Source: Clostridia bacterium (GTDB taxonomy: Bacteria; Bacteroidota; Bacteroidia; Bacteroidales; 4484-276). From it: DNA of 47,089 nt. Within the stretch, counting starts at the first letter, position 1. Each line of letters starts with the position of its first letter. Location: assembly GCA_009928785.1 (NCBI GenBank), contig SABY01000017.1, positions 1 through 47,089 of the forward strand, given 5' to 3'. This document shows positions 33,140 through 41,982 of this stretch, in pieces. The notes below the pieces were generated by a model, which saw only the letters and a program-made list of their open reading frames with translations, ran no database searches and was not told the origin of the DNA. Made by a program: the position numbers and the translations under genes.

Positions 33140-34312
33140 TTGAAAAAGCAACTCGCAATTCTTGGATCAACCGGTTCTATAGGGCAACAAGCTCTTGAGG
33201 TGGTGCGTCGTAATCCGCAACGATTCGGCATTACGGTACTCACAGCGCATAGCAATTACCTGTTGCTCATACAACAAGCGTTGGAGTTTAAGCCTCTGGT
33301 GGTGGTTATCGGTTGCCACGGTAGTGCTACTATGGTGCGCGAGGCTTTGGAAAAAACGGGGATAGAAGTTTTGGCCGGCAACAAGAATTTGGAAAAGGTG
33401 GTAACCCTTCCTGAAATAGATCAGGTGTTGGTGGCGCTGGTCGGAATTGCTGCGCTCACGCCACTGGTGGCAGCTATAAAAGCACGAAAGTCGATTGCTT
33501 TGGCCAACAAGGAAGCATTGGTAGTAGCCGGCGAAATTGTAATGCGCTTGGCGCGCGAATATGAAGTTCCTGTGCTGCCGGTCGATTCGGAGCATTCAGC
33601 AATTTTTCAATGCCTGCAAGGCGAACAGAGCGGCAGTGTCGAAAAGATTTATCTTACGGCATCCGGCGGGCCATTCTATGGGCAATCATTGCAAAGCCTT
33701 AGCCTGGTAACGCCCCAACAAGCGCTGCGTCATCCCAACTGGAATATGGGCAGTAAAATCACCATCGACTCGGCCACCATGATGAACAAAGGGCTGGAAG
33801 TGATCGAAGCCAGGTGGCTATTCGATTTGGAGCCACACCAAATTGATGTGGTAGTGCATCCGCAGTCGGTAGTGCACTCCATTGTTCAATTTACCGACGG
33901 TAGCATGAAAGCGCAGATGGGTTTGCCCGACATGAAGCTGCCTATTCAATATGCGCTGGCCTATCCTGAGCGCATTGCCGCTCACTTCGGACGGTTTAGT
34001 TTTATGGATGTTCCCAGCCTTACTTTTGCCAGCCCCGATGAGGAAGCATTTCCATCGCTTAAGCTGGCGCGGCAGGCATTGCTAAGAGGCGGCAACATGC
34101 CTTGTATGCTTAATGCTGCCAACGAGGTAGCTGTGGCGGCTTTTCTTGATCGTCAGATCAGCTTTGTGCAAATACCCGAAATCATTGAACAAACTATGAA
34201 TAAGGGAGTTCTTATTGCCAATCCTTCGCTCGAAGAGCTGATCGAAACTAACAGCGTGGCAAAAAATTACGCCAAAGAAATTATCAAATCAAAAGAAATA
34301 CAATTCGTTTAA
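33140..34312 (+). CDS. dxr: 1-deoxy-D-xylulose 5-phosphate reductoisomerase (DXR)
   Basis: 390 aa from TTG 33140 (TTG-AAA-AAG-CAA, MKKQLAILGSTGSIG). The frame extends to 33089, but that segment holds the -7 box and is not family-like. NADPH motif GSTGSIG, the catalytic loop around VDSEHSAIFQCL, and the SGGPF and NMGSKITIDSATMMNKGLEVIEA blocks are complete. It makes 2-C-methylerythritol 4-phosphate in the MEP isoprenoid pathway. Its stop abuts the ATG of rseP with no gap. Confidence 0.96.
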   Translation: MKKQLAILGSTGSIGQQALEVVRRNPQRFGITVLTAHSNYLLLIQQALEFKPLVVVIGCHGSATMVREALEKTGIEVLAGNKNLEKVVTLPEIDQVLVALVGIAALTPLVAAIKARKSIALANKEALVVAGEIVMRLAREYEVPVLPVDSEHSAIFQCLQGEQSGSVEKIYLTASGGPFYGQSLQSLSLVTPQQALRHPNWNMGSKITIDSATMMNKGLEVIEARWLFDLEPHQIDVVVHPQSVVHSIVQFTDGSMKAQMGLPDMKLPIQYALAYPERIAAHFGRFSFMDVPSLTFASPDEEAFPSLKLARQALLRGGNMPCMLNAANEVAVAAFLDRQISFVQIPEIIEQTMNKGVLIANPSLEELIETNSVAKNYAKEIIKSKEIQFV

Positions 34313-35653
34313 ATGGAAATATTCATTCAGGTTCTTCACCTGCTGCTCAGCCTATCAGTTTTGGTTATTGTTCATGAGTTCGGGCACTTTATCGCAGCCA
34401 AGATTTTTCACACCCGCGTCGAGAAATTCTATCTTTTTTTCAATCCCTGGTTTTCAATCTTTAAATTCAAAATCAAAGACACCGAATACGGCTTGGGGTG
34501 GCTGCCATTGGGCGGATACGTCAAGATTTCGGGAATGATCGACGAATCGATGGACAGGGAGCAGCTCAAGCAGCCACCGCAGCCCTGGGAGTTTCGCAGC
34601 AAGCCGGCCTGGCAACGCCTTATTATTATGCTCGGCGGTGTGTTTATGAATGCACTGCTTGCATTTGTAATTTATTCGGTCATTCTTTTTAGCTACGGCG
34701 AAAAATATTTGCCTACTAATAATCTTACCGATGGCTTTTGGGTGGCCGATTCTGTGCTGCTGGATGCCGGACTCAAAACCGGCGACAAAGTAGTTTCCAT
34801 CAACGGGCAGGCTCCTCCGGCACGCTACAACGAAATTCTTATCGAGATGCTCTACAGCGATTCGATGACGGTGGAACGCAACGGTGAGCGCGTGCATCTT
34901 TCCATCCCCACCGACCTGGCCGGTCGCCTGAGCGAAAAGCGCGGAGCCACCCTTTTACCACGTTATCCGTTTGTAGTTGCCAATATTCCCGAAAACTCGC
35001 ACAACGCCACTGCCGGCCTGCAACGCAAAGATCGCATTGTGGCCATAGCCGGGCAGCCCGTAAAATATTACGACCAATTTCCCGAACTTGCTTTACAACA
35101 TGCCGGCGATACCGTTACCGCCGAAGTGGTGCGCGATGGGCTGCACTTACAAATACCATTGGTGATCGACGATAATGGAAAAATCGGCGTAGAGTGGGGA
35201 CTGTTGCCAGCCGAGCAGCTCGAAGATATGGGCATTTACAGCTTTGCCAAAGAAGATTTTTCGTTGATGGAATCGATACCTGCCGGATTAAAAATGGCCA
35301 ACGAGCGTCTGGTGGATTATGTGCGGCAATTCAAATTGCTGCTCAATCCCGAAACGGGCGCTTACAAAGGGCTGGGTGGTTTTGTTACTATCGGAAGCTT
35401 CTTCCCCACTTCCTGGAACTGGCGCGTGTTTTGGGAGCTTACCGCTTTTCTTTCTATCATGCTTGCTGTGCTCAACATTCTGCCTATTCCTGCCCTCGAT
35501 GGCGGCCATGTAATGTTTCTGTTTTATGAAATTATTGCACGACGCAAACCCAGCGATAAATTTTTGGAATATGCACAAGTTGTCGGCATGGTCATCCTTT
35601 TTGGGTTGCTAATTTTTGCCAATGGCAACGATATAATCCGCTTGTTTCAATAG
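34313..35653 (+). CDS. rseP: RIP metalloprotease RseP (site-2 protease)
   Basis: 446 aa. Zinc motif HEFGH (His21, Glu22, His25) in the first helix, PDZ domains about 130-300 (SVLLDAGLKTGDKVVSING, ATAGLQRKDRIVAIAGQP), and the second-half motif NILPIPALDGGHVMF with the third ligand. Membrane segments at both ends. It cuts anti-sigma factors and leftover signal peptides within the membrane. The ATG follows the dxr stop immediately, so translational coupling is likely. Confidence 0.95.
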   Translation: MEIFIQVLHLLLSLSVLVIVHEFGHFIAAKIFHTRVEKFYLFFNPWFSIFKFKIKDTEYGLGWLPLGGYVKISGMIDESMDREQLKQPPQPWEFRSKPAWQRLIIMLGGVFMNALLAFVIYSVILFSYGEKYLPTNNLTDGFWVADSVLLDAGLKTGDKVVSINGQAPPARYNEILIEMLYSDSMTVERNGERVHLSIPTDLAGRLSEKRGATLLPRYPFVVANIPENSHNATAGLQRKDRIVAIAGQPVKYYDQFPELALQHAGDTVTAEVVRDGLHLQIPLVIDDNGKIGVEWGLLPAEQLEDMGIYSFAKEDFSLMESIPAGLKMANERLVDYVRQFKLLLNPETGAYKGLGGFVTIGSFFPTSWNWRVFWELTAFLSIMLAVLNILPIPALDGGHVMFLFYEIIARRKPSDKFLEYAQVVGMVILFGLLIFANGNDIIRLFQ

Positions 35654-35692
35654 GTTGGTCTAAAATATTTTTCCCGGTAATGACATTTGGTT

Positions 35693-35700
35693 TACTTTTG
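35693..35700 (+). promoter_or_regulatory. Candidate -7 box (TACTTTTG) of the PAS-LuxR gene
   Basis: TACTTTTG ends 32 bp before the ATG at 35733. No clear -33 TTG. Confidence 0.45.
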
Positions 35701-35732
35701 TCTTTATTAAAAAATTGCACAAATCTCTTCCT

Positions 35733-36986
35733 ATGTCCGACACGATTCAGGATTTAAATATCTCCATCCAACAGCAAATTCTTAACGCAGTTCCTGCGCT
35801 CATTTTTGCAAAAGATACCGAAAACCGATTCATATCTGTCAACACCGCCTATGAAGAGGTTACCGGACTTAAGCTCAAAGAGATAATTGGTAAGAATGTT
35901 TTCGACATCATTCCCAACCAACAACTGGCGGAGGAATATTACAAAGACGATCTGGAAGTAATCGAAACCGGGCTGCCTAAGCGCAATATTATAGAGCCTC
36001 TGCTCACCGACGAGACCAAGTGGTTTATCACCGACAAAATTCCATTTCGGGATGAAAAAGGAAAAATAAAGGGCGTCATTGGTTTTTCGGTTGACATCAC
36101 CGAGCGCAAAAATGCCGAAGTTGCTCTGGTGCATAGTGAACGGAAATTTCGGATGCTTTTCGACACATCACCTGAAGCTATTGTAATTAGTGATCTTAAG
36201 GGGCGCTTCGTGTCGGTGAACAGAGCCTTTACCAAACTTCTGGGATATTCATTCGACCAAGCCATCAGGCTGAGCTTTCGTGATATCACCCCTGATTGGC
36301 TCATGGATTCGGAGATGGATTATTACCGCCACAATTATTTCCATAGCAAGCCAGCCATCAATATCGAAAAGGCATACATCGCCAAATCGGGCAACATGGT
36401 GCCGGTGTGTATCAACTATTGGCTCATTTACGACGAGGCCGGCGCACCGTTTCGCTTGGGTGCTTTCGTAAAAGACCTTTCATTAATAAAGAAAGCTGAA
36501 CAACTCGAAACCTCACTTTTTGAGCTTGAGACTGAGCGGCTCAAAAATGAACTTGATTCACAGTCGCAATTGCTCAACACCAAGATGGCGCAGCTTGTCG
36601 AAAAAAACTCCCTGATCGATAGTCTGATGACACAACTGGAAAAACTCAAATCACTCTCACCTGCCAACATGGGCGAGCGAATTGATGAAATTATCATGGA
36701 AATGTCGGAGAGTAGAAATGAAAAAGAAGAAATATGGTCGCAATTTGAGGCTACTTTCGGCAGCATCAATTCATCCTTCCACGAAAACGTGGCTAAAGCC
36801 TTTCCCTCCCTGACCAATAATGAGCGGCGGCTGGTTGCCTTTTTTAAAATGAATCTTTCTACCAAAGAAATTTCGGGCATCACGCATCAAACCGTAAGAA
36901 GCATCGAAATGGCACGCTCGCGGCTAAGAAAAAAACTTAATATCGACCGACACACTTCCCTTTCCAGCTTTTTCAGCCAGTTTTAA
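35733..36986 (+). CDS. PAS-PAS-LuxR-type transcription regulator
   Basis: 417 aa from ATG 35733. Two PAS domains (about 15-125 and 138-250), the first ending KGVIGFSVDITERK and the second with FDTSPEAIVISDLKGRFVSVN; a coiled coil (about 255-305); and a C-terminal LuxR/GerE-type helix-turn-helix (about 357-417, LTNNERRLVAFFKMNLSTKEIS, then VRSIEMARSRLRKKL). No histidine kinase or receiver domain, so it probably senses a small ligand or redox state directly. Targets are unknown; the structured element 230 bp downstream is the nearest candidate. Confidence 0.88.
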   Translation: MSDTIQDLNISIQQQILNAVPALIFAKDTENRFISVNTAYEEVTGLKLKEIIGKNVFDIIPNQQLAEEYYKDDLEVIETGLPKRNIIEPLLTDETKWFITDKIPFRDEKGKIKGVIGFSVDITERKNAEVALVHSERKFRMLFDTSPEAIVISDLKGRFVSVNRAFTKLLGYSFDQAIRLSFRDITPDWLMDSEMDYYRHNYFHSKPAINIEKAYIAKSGNMVPVCINYWLIYDEAGAPFRLGAFVKDLSLIKKAEQLETSLFELETERLKNELDSQSQLLNTKMAQLVEKNSLIDSLMTQLEKLKSLSPANMGERIDEIIMEMSESRNEKEEIWSQFEATFGSINSSFHENVAKAFPSLTNNERRLVAFFKMNLSTKEISGITHQTVRSIEMARSRLRKKLNIDRHTSLSSFFSQF

Positions 36987-37141
36987 AATCACAATGTGCA
37001 ATTTTTTACTTTCGTAATGACAGTTTGCACTGGCAACAAATATCATCCGCAAATCCACTAATAGTCAGTTTTTCGACAAATAAACTCTTTTTAAAACAAC
37101 ATTTTAAAAATTAATTTTGTGCAAATAAATCGATTTTTTTC

Positions 37142-37172
37142 TTGGTGGTTAAAAATAATGATAGTATATTTG
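37142..37172 (+). promoter_or_regulatory. Promoter (TTG-N20-TATATTTG) before the structured element
   Basis: TTG at 37142-37144 and TATATTTG at 37165-37172, 20 nt apart. Transcription would start near 37179, 40 nt before the long hairpin and about 213 nt before the next ATG. Confidence 0.6.
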
Positions 37173-37178
37173 CAGCGA

Positions 37179-37314
37179 CTAAATCATGGTTGTTTTTTAA
37201 TAATTGGTTTTAAGGGGTAGTTTGGGAGTCAAACCTAAAGCAGGGGGATAAATTCACAAAACTTTTTCCAGATTTAGCTTATATCCCCCCGCTCCCAAAC
37301 TTTTTAACTACTCC
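37179..37314 (+). ncRNA. Candidate structured RNA or long leader
   Basis: Downstream of the promoter the DNA holds nested complements: AGTTTGGGAG (37219-37228) with CTCCCAAACT (37292-37301), and GGGGGATA (37243-37250) with TATCCCCC (37282-37289), leaving a ~31-nt loop. The outer pair GGGGTAGTT (37214-37222) / AACTACTCC (37306-37314) competes with the base of the stem. Five T's at 37301-37305 follow the stem, as in a terminator. It could be a small RNA or the leader of the gene at 37392. The 405-bp gap 36987-37391 holds nothing else I see. Confidence 0.4.
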
Positions 37315-37391
37315 TTTTTCTCACGCTTTCTCCTCCGAAAAATTACCTTTGCCACAGCTATTTTTGTTTTAATAAAATAATCAACCAAACC

Positions 37392-38057
37392 ATGATGCCA
37401 ATAGCTCTATGGCTTAAAAAGTTGCTTTACGGCAAGTATTCATTTGCTTTTCAAAAGCATATCAATGGGCTGGATTCACGCATGAATCTGAAGATGAATT
37501 ACACCACCGCCTGCTCCAAAACGGATCCACTCAATCATTATCGCAAAGTTGCCGAAACCAATGCCGGCCTTATTGTCTTTCAATCTACGCGCCCCATTGT
37601 TTTTAATGAAATCGCTTTTGGACTTCGTTTTCGGGAGGTGGCTGCCACCATTGGCAAATACAACTGCTACGATTGCCAGAAATACAATGATGTGGTGTGG
37701 CGGCGGCTGGCTACCAAAGAACGTATCTACAACCACGGCGTTAAAAGGATTTATCATTTTATTGATAAAAAGTTTTTCTTCGGCGAGCTATTCTTTTCCG
37801 ACCTGCGCAAAATCGATCCTGCCGTTATCGCCAGCTCTTTAATACAAAAATACGCCGGAACCGATGGCCAGGCCATCTCGGCCAACTTCCGCATTGATGG
37901 AAAAGATGCATTTATTTATTTCGAAAATTCCGGTATCAATCTCAGCATCAAGTACATTTCGACGGCTGATGCTCACCTAACCGAAAAAATCTCCGAAATT
38001 CTCCGCCCCATCTCCCTCCCCGATTACTCCACCCGCGAGCTAACCGATGAATTGTAA
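37392..38057 (+). CDS. Unknown soluble protein
   Basis: 221 aa from ATG 37392 (a second ATG is the next codon). No signal or membrane segment. A cysteine pair occurs in NCYDCQKYNDVVW (CxxC spacing, near residues 95-98). A late stretch IDGKDAFIYFENSGINLSIKY looks like beta strands. I do not recognise the family. Upstream lies the long-hairpin element, so its expression may depend on that leader. Confidence 0.7.
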   Translation: MMPIALWLKKLLYGKYSFAFQKHINGLDSRMNLKMNYTTACSKTDPLNHYRKVAETNAGLIVFQSTRPIVFNEIAFGLRFREVAATIGKYNCYDCQKYNDVVWRRLATKERIYNHGVKRIYHFIDKKFFFGELFFSDLRKIDPAVIASSLIQKYAGTDGQAISANFRIDGKDAFIYFENSGINLSIKYISTADAHLTEKISEILRPISLPDYSTRELTDEL

Positions 38058-38092
38058 ACGAGTATAGAGGTTAGAAGTTGGAAAACAGAATC

Positions 38093-38310
38093 TGAAGTTT
38101 GAGATTTCGGGGCAAAGGGTCTTTTTTTTAGGCAAGGAACAAAGACTTCAAAATGCTGCAATATCAATACATGGGATGCGTTAGCTGATGATATTTTTGC
38201 ACATGCCGTCATCCGTTTCTTTGACGAATATGAATACAGGATTGGCGGGATAAACAGAAAAATGTTTTATTTGCAATGCATTTACAAAGCACTCACGCAG
38301 TCGAACAAAT
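38093..38310 (+). pseudogene. Possible decayed coding stretch before porP
   Basis: One frame stays open from about 38093 through the porP start and reads like a protein (for example WDALADDIFAHAVIRFFDE, then EYEYRIGGINRKMFYLQ). It has no early start codon and I cannot name a family. It may be the 3' relic of a gene; chance is possible. A TATTTTTG (-7-like) lies at 38192-38199. Confidence 0.25.
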
Positions 38311-39246
38311 ATGCTAAAACGGTTATTCGTAATATTGATGTGTACAAGCCTGATGCTGCCATTGGCAGCTCAGCAACTGCCGCAATACACGCAATACATG
38401 TTTAACAAGCTGGTGAACAACCCCGGCTATGCCGGTGCCGGCGACGGAATATGTGTGTCCGGAACCATCAGGCAGCAGTGGGTTGGCTTTAAATCCACCA
38501 ACGACGATGGCAGCTCGGATAACCTGGGGCCTGAAACTTATCTCATTTCCATCCATTCGCCCATAAAGGTGCTCCATGGCGGAATTGGCGCTACCATTCA
38601 GCAAGACAAAATTGGCCCTTTTAGCGATATTTATTTTAATGTAATGTACGCCTACCAGACTACCCTGGGTGCCGGCGATTTGGGTATTGGCGCACAGCTT
38701 AATATTCTCAACAAAACCATCAGTGCTTTTCCTGATGCCGGAAGTGATCCTGTGCTGAGTGCAAACGAAGAAACTGACATGTACTTCGACGCTGGCATCG
38801 GGCTGTATTACCGCGTGCCCGACAATTATTACATAGGAATTTCTGTGTTGCAAATGCTGCAAAGCAACAAAGATGTAGGAACCCATTTCCACATGCGTCG
38901 AGAGATAGACCTGATGGCGGGTTACGAATTGGAATTTCCCAACCTCCCGGCAATCGACATACTTCCTTCGATATTGATAAAAGCCACCAGCGGCTCCATA
39001 CAATACGACGCCACTGCATTGCTGCGCTACCAGCGCAAAATCTGGGGCGGCCTCTCATGGCGCTATCAGGATGCCGTGGCGCTTATCGTGGGCTTCGATT
39101 ACAAAAATTTTAATATCGGGTACTCTTACGATTTTAATACTTCGGCAATTGGTACTACCGGATCGCACGAGATAAGAGCCAGCTATTGCTTCAAAATTGA
39201 AGTGGACAAAATCAGAAAGGTTTACCGAAATACACGGTTCCTGTAA
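38311..39246 (+). CDS. porP: PorP/SprF-family T9SS outer-membrane protein
   Basis: 311 aa. Signal peptide (about 1-20, ending PLAAQ). The opening QLPQYTQYMFNKLVNNPGYAGAGDGICVSGTIRQQWVGF is the PorP/SprF hallmark, followed by an outer-membrane barrel of the family. It works with PorKN in T9SS, in some cases tying PorE or adhesins to the surface. It stands 213 bp before gldK; the two may be one unit, but I see no shared promoter. Confidence 0.95.
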   Translation: MLKRLFVILMCTSLMLPLAAQQLPQYTQYMFNKLVNNPGYAGAGDGICVSGTIRQQWVGFKSTNDDGSSDNLGPETYLISIHSPIKVLHGGIGATIQQDKIGPFSDIYFNVMYAYQTTLGAGDLGIGAQLNILNKTISAFPDAGSDPVLSANEETDMYFDAGIGLYYRVPDNYYIGISVLQMLQSNKDVGTHFHMRREIDLMAGYELEFPNLPAIDILPSILIKATSGSIQYDATALLRYQRKIWGGLSWRYQDAVALIVGFDYKNFNIGYSYDFNTSAIGTTGSHEIRASYCFKIEVDKIRKVYRNTRFL

Positions 39247-39459
39247 TTTTTTTGCAATGTCGGCGTTTATCCAAAACTTTCTACCAAAAACATTTTTAAC
39301 AGATCATCCGCATCTTTTAGTTGGTAAGGCTTTCCGATGGTTTTTAGTTTTTTCCTAAGGTGCAATGATTTCAACTTTTTCATTAATTTTCTGAGTTTTT
39401 ATTAACTATACTAAAGAATGGGCAATGTCGTTAAACTGTTTGTAAAATCAGCAGTTCAC

Positions 39460-40815
39460 ATGAAAAAACTATTTTTTTTCCTATTAATAGCCGCCACAAT
39501 TTCTGCTTGTAGCAACAAGGGCAATGGCGAATTAACAGGGGTGCAGGATCGCCCCAGGTTTTACCAACCCGATCCCACCGGTATGGCGTTTATTCCTCTG
39601 GGTACTTACGTGATGGGTGTGGGTGAGGAAGATGTTCCTTACACGCAAATGAATAATCCCAAACGTGTAACGGTAAGCTCTTTTTACATGGACGAAACCG
39701 AAATTACCAATAATGAATACCGGCAATTTGTGTATTGGGTGCGCGATTCTATTGCCCGCGACCTGCTTGGGCAAACCAATCCTGAAGAGTTTCTGATAGA
39801 AGAAAATCCCAAAACCGGCGAATTGTATGATCCAGCCTTTCTTAACTGGGAAACAAAAATTGAGTGGGGCGAAGAAGAAACTGCCCAGACCCTTGAAGAA
39901 ATGTACCTGCCCGACAACGAGCGCTATTTCCGCAAAAAGGAAATCGACACCCGCAAGCTTCGCTATCGTTATTTTTGGATAGACCTTAATGCTGCTGCGC
40001 GCAAAGATTATAGCCAGCCGGCCGATGCTACCAACGGTGCCTTTGCCAACCGTCCGCAAGGGCGCGAAGACCGCTCGGTGTATGTTCGGCAGGAGGAACT
40101 CAACGTATATCCCGACACCCTCTGCTGGATTCACGACTTCCCTTACAGCTACAACGAACCACTTACACAGTCTTATTTCTGGCATCCTACTTACGACCAT
40201 TATCCGGTGGTAGGCGTCAACTGGAACCAGGCACGCGCTTTTTGTGTGTGGCGCACCGCTTTGTTCAACAATTACCTTCAGTCGAAAGAACAAGCCGGAC
40301 TCAACGATTTCCGCCTGCCCAGCGAAGCTGAATGGGAGTGGGCAGCCCGTGGCGGCTACGAAGCCAACCCATTTCCGTGGGGCGGCCCGTACAGCAAAAA
40401 CGAAAAAGGTTGCTTGCTGGCCAACTTTAAACCCAACCGTGGCAACTACGTGGACGATGGCGGAACCACCCCTGTAATAGTGGGACACTACAACGCCAAC
40501 AGCTTTGGATTGTATGATATGTCGGGCAACGTGAGCGAATGGACACGCAGCGCATTCGATAAAGCTGCCAACATGGTTACCTGGGATTTGAACCCCGACT
40601 ATGTTTACAACGCCAAGACCGATGATCCCATCGCCATGAAGCGCAAAGTGATAAAAGGTGGCTCCTGGAAAGATATCGAATATTACCTGCTGGTTTCTAC
40701 CCGCGATTACGAATATCAGGATACCGCCAAATCCTATGTTGGTTTCCGTTGTGTGCAGCCCTATCTCGGACGCTCCAAAGGCGACAACCCGGCCAAAGCA
40801 TCCAATGTTTATTAA
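39460..40815 (+). CDS. gldK: T9SS ring lipoprotein GldK/PorK
   Basis: 451 aa from ATG 39460, picked because it begins the lipoprotein signal MKKLFFFLLIAATISAC (Cys17). The rest is a formylglycine-generating-enzyme-like fold: PLGTYVMGVGEED, MDETEITNNEYRQFVYW, RLPSEAEWEWAARGG, GNVSEWTRS, VIKGGSWKD and YVGFRCVQPY. The catalytic cysteine pair of true FGE is absent, as expected for this structural branch. With GldN it forms the large periplasmic ring below the outer membrane. First gene of the gldKLMN block. Confidence 0.96.
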   Translation: MKKLFFFLLIAATISACSNKGNGELTGVQDRPRFYQPDPTGMAFIPLGTYVMGVGEEDVPYTQMNNPKRVTVSSFYMDETEITNNEYRQFVYWVRDSIARDLLGQTNPEEFLIEENPKTGELYDPAFLNWETKIEWGEEETAQTLEEMYLPDNERYFRKKEIDTRKLRYRYFWIDLNAAARKDYSQPADATNGAFANRPQGREDRSVYVRQEELNVYPDTLCWIHDFPYSYNEPLTQSYFWHPTYDHYPVVGVNWNQARAFCVWRTALFNNYLQSKEQAGLNDFRLPSEAEWEWAARGGYEANPFPWGGPYSKNEKGCLLANFKPNRGNYVDDGGTTPVIVGHYNANSFGLYDMSGNVSEWTRSAFDKAANMVTWDLNPDYVYNAKTDDPIAMKRKVIKGGSWKDIEYYLLVSTRDYEYQDTAKSYVGFRCVQPYLGRSKGDNPAKASNVY

Positions 40816-40876
40816 TATCATTTATGCTAATCTCATCAAACTTTCAAATATCAAAAATTACCCAAATTTTTAAGCG

Positions 40877-41947
40877 ATGAATGCAGTGAACAAAAAAAAC
40901 AAAAAGGGATTTTCTAAAATTGAAGATGCCCTCGACAGCAGGTTTTTCAGACGTTTCATGTCGGTAGCCTATGGGCTGGGAGCATCTATTGTAATTATCG
41001 GCGCGCTTTTCAAAATCACCCACATCCCGGGAGCCAACGAAGCACTGTTTGTGGGTATGATTACCGAGGCCATCATCTTTGCCTTATCGGCACTGCAGAA
41101 GCCGCACGTAGAGCCCGACTGGAGTAAAGTCCATCCGGAGTTTCTGGAAGATTATCACAACATACAAGCCGAAGGTATTATACCCGGACAAACCAAGAAA
41201 GCATCCGGACAAGCCAATCGGCTCGACGAGATGCTCCAGGAAGCCAATATCGACAGTGAACTGATCGGTCGTTTGGGTTCAGGGTTGCGTAACCTGAGCG
41301 ATACCACCGCCCGGATGAACGACATGACCAAAGTATCAGTGGCCAATGACGAATATGTTAATAATCTGAAGAACGCAACCCAGAGCGCCTCCAGCCTGTC
41401 GAAATCCTATGGTAAAGCATCCGAAGCCATCGAGCGCGAACTGACTGTGAGCCACGAATTTTCTCAAAACGTCCGTGGTGCTTCTCAGGCAGCCTCGGAG
41501 CTAAAACAGGTTTATGTGGATACCAGCACCTCGTTGCGCGAGGATATTCAGGCATCGCAAAACCTTTCGCAAAGCATCCGCAGCGCTTCTCAATCTGCAT
41601 CGCAACTTGCCGAGAACTATCACAAGTCTTCCGAGAGCATTCTTGAAAACATAGAACAGATACAGCAATCCACTGAGAAAAATACACAGTTCAACGAACA
41701 GCTCAAAAAGCTCTCGCAGAGCCTCTCTTCGCTCAACGCACTTTACGAGATGCAGCTCAAAACGTCGGAGCAACAAACCAACGCTTCTGCCAAGCTGCAA
41801 AGCACGCTCACCAAATTCCTCGACGACATCGACAAGTCAGCACAGCAAACCAACCAATACCAGAATCAGATGGACAGCCTGACCAAAAAGATGGCTTCGC
41901 TCAACAACATTTATGGAAACATGCTTACGGCCATGAACGTGAAATAA
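40877..41947 (+). CDS. gldL: T9SS motor protein GldL/PorL
   Basis: 356 aa. Two inner-membrane helices in tandem (about 28-47 and 55-74) around the family motif IGALFKITHIPGANEALFVGM with the membrane glutamate in ITEAII, followed by a long cytoplasmic coiled coil (about 110-350, rich in S, Q, L) with repeats such as SQSIRSASQSASQL. GldL and GldM form the proton-driven motor of T9SS and gliding. 61 bp after gldK. Confidence 0.96.
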   Translation: MNAVNKKNKKGFSKIEDALDSRFFRRFMSVAYGLGASIVIIGALFKITHIPGANEALFVGMITEAIIFALSALQKPHVEPDWSKVHPEFLEDYHNIQAEGIIPGQTKKASGQANRLDEMLQEANIDSELIGRLGSGLRNLSDTTARMNDMTKVSVANDEYVNNLKNATQSASSLSKSYGKASEAIERELTVSHEFSQNVRGASQAASELKQVYVDTSTSLREDIQASQNLSQSIRSASQSASQLAENYHKSSESILENIEQIQQSTEKNTQFNEQLKKLSQSLSSLNALYEMQLKTSEQQTNASAKLQSTLTKFLDDIDKSAQQTNQYQNQMDSLTKKMASLNNIYGNMLTAMNVK

Positions 41948-41982
41948 AGGCAAGTTTTTTAACCTAAAAATTTATTTTACAA

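Noticed and set aside
39460..40815. A sulfatase-modifying enzyme (true FGE)
   Set aside because: Fold matches, but the catalytic cysteine pair is missing and the gene heads gldKLMN, so GldK is the right call.
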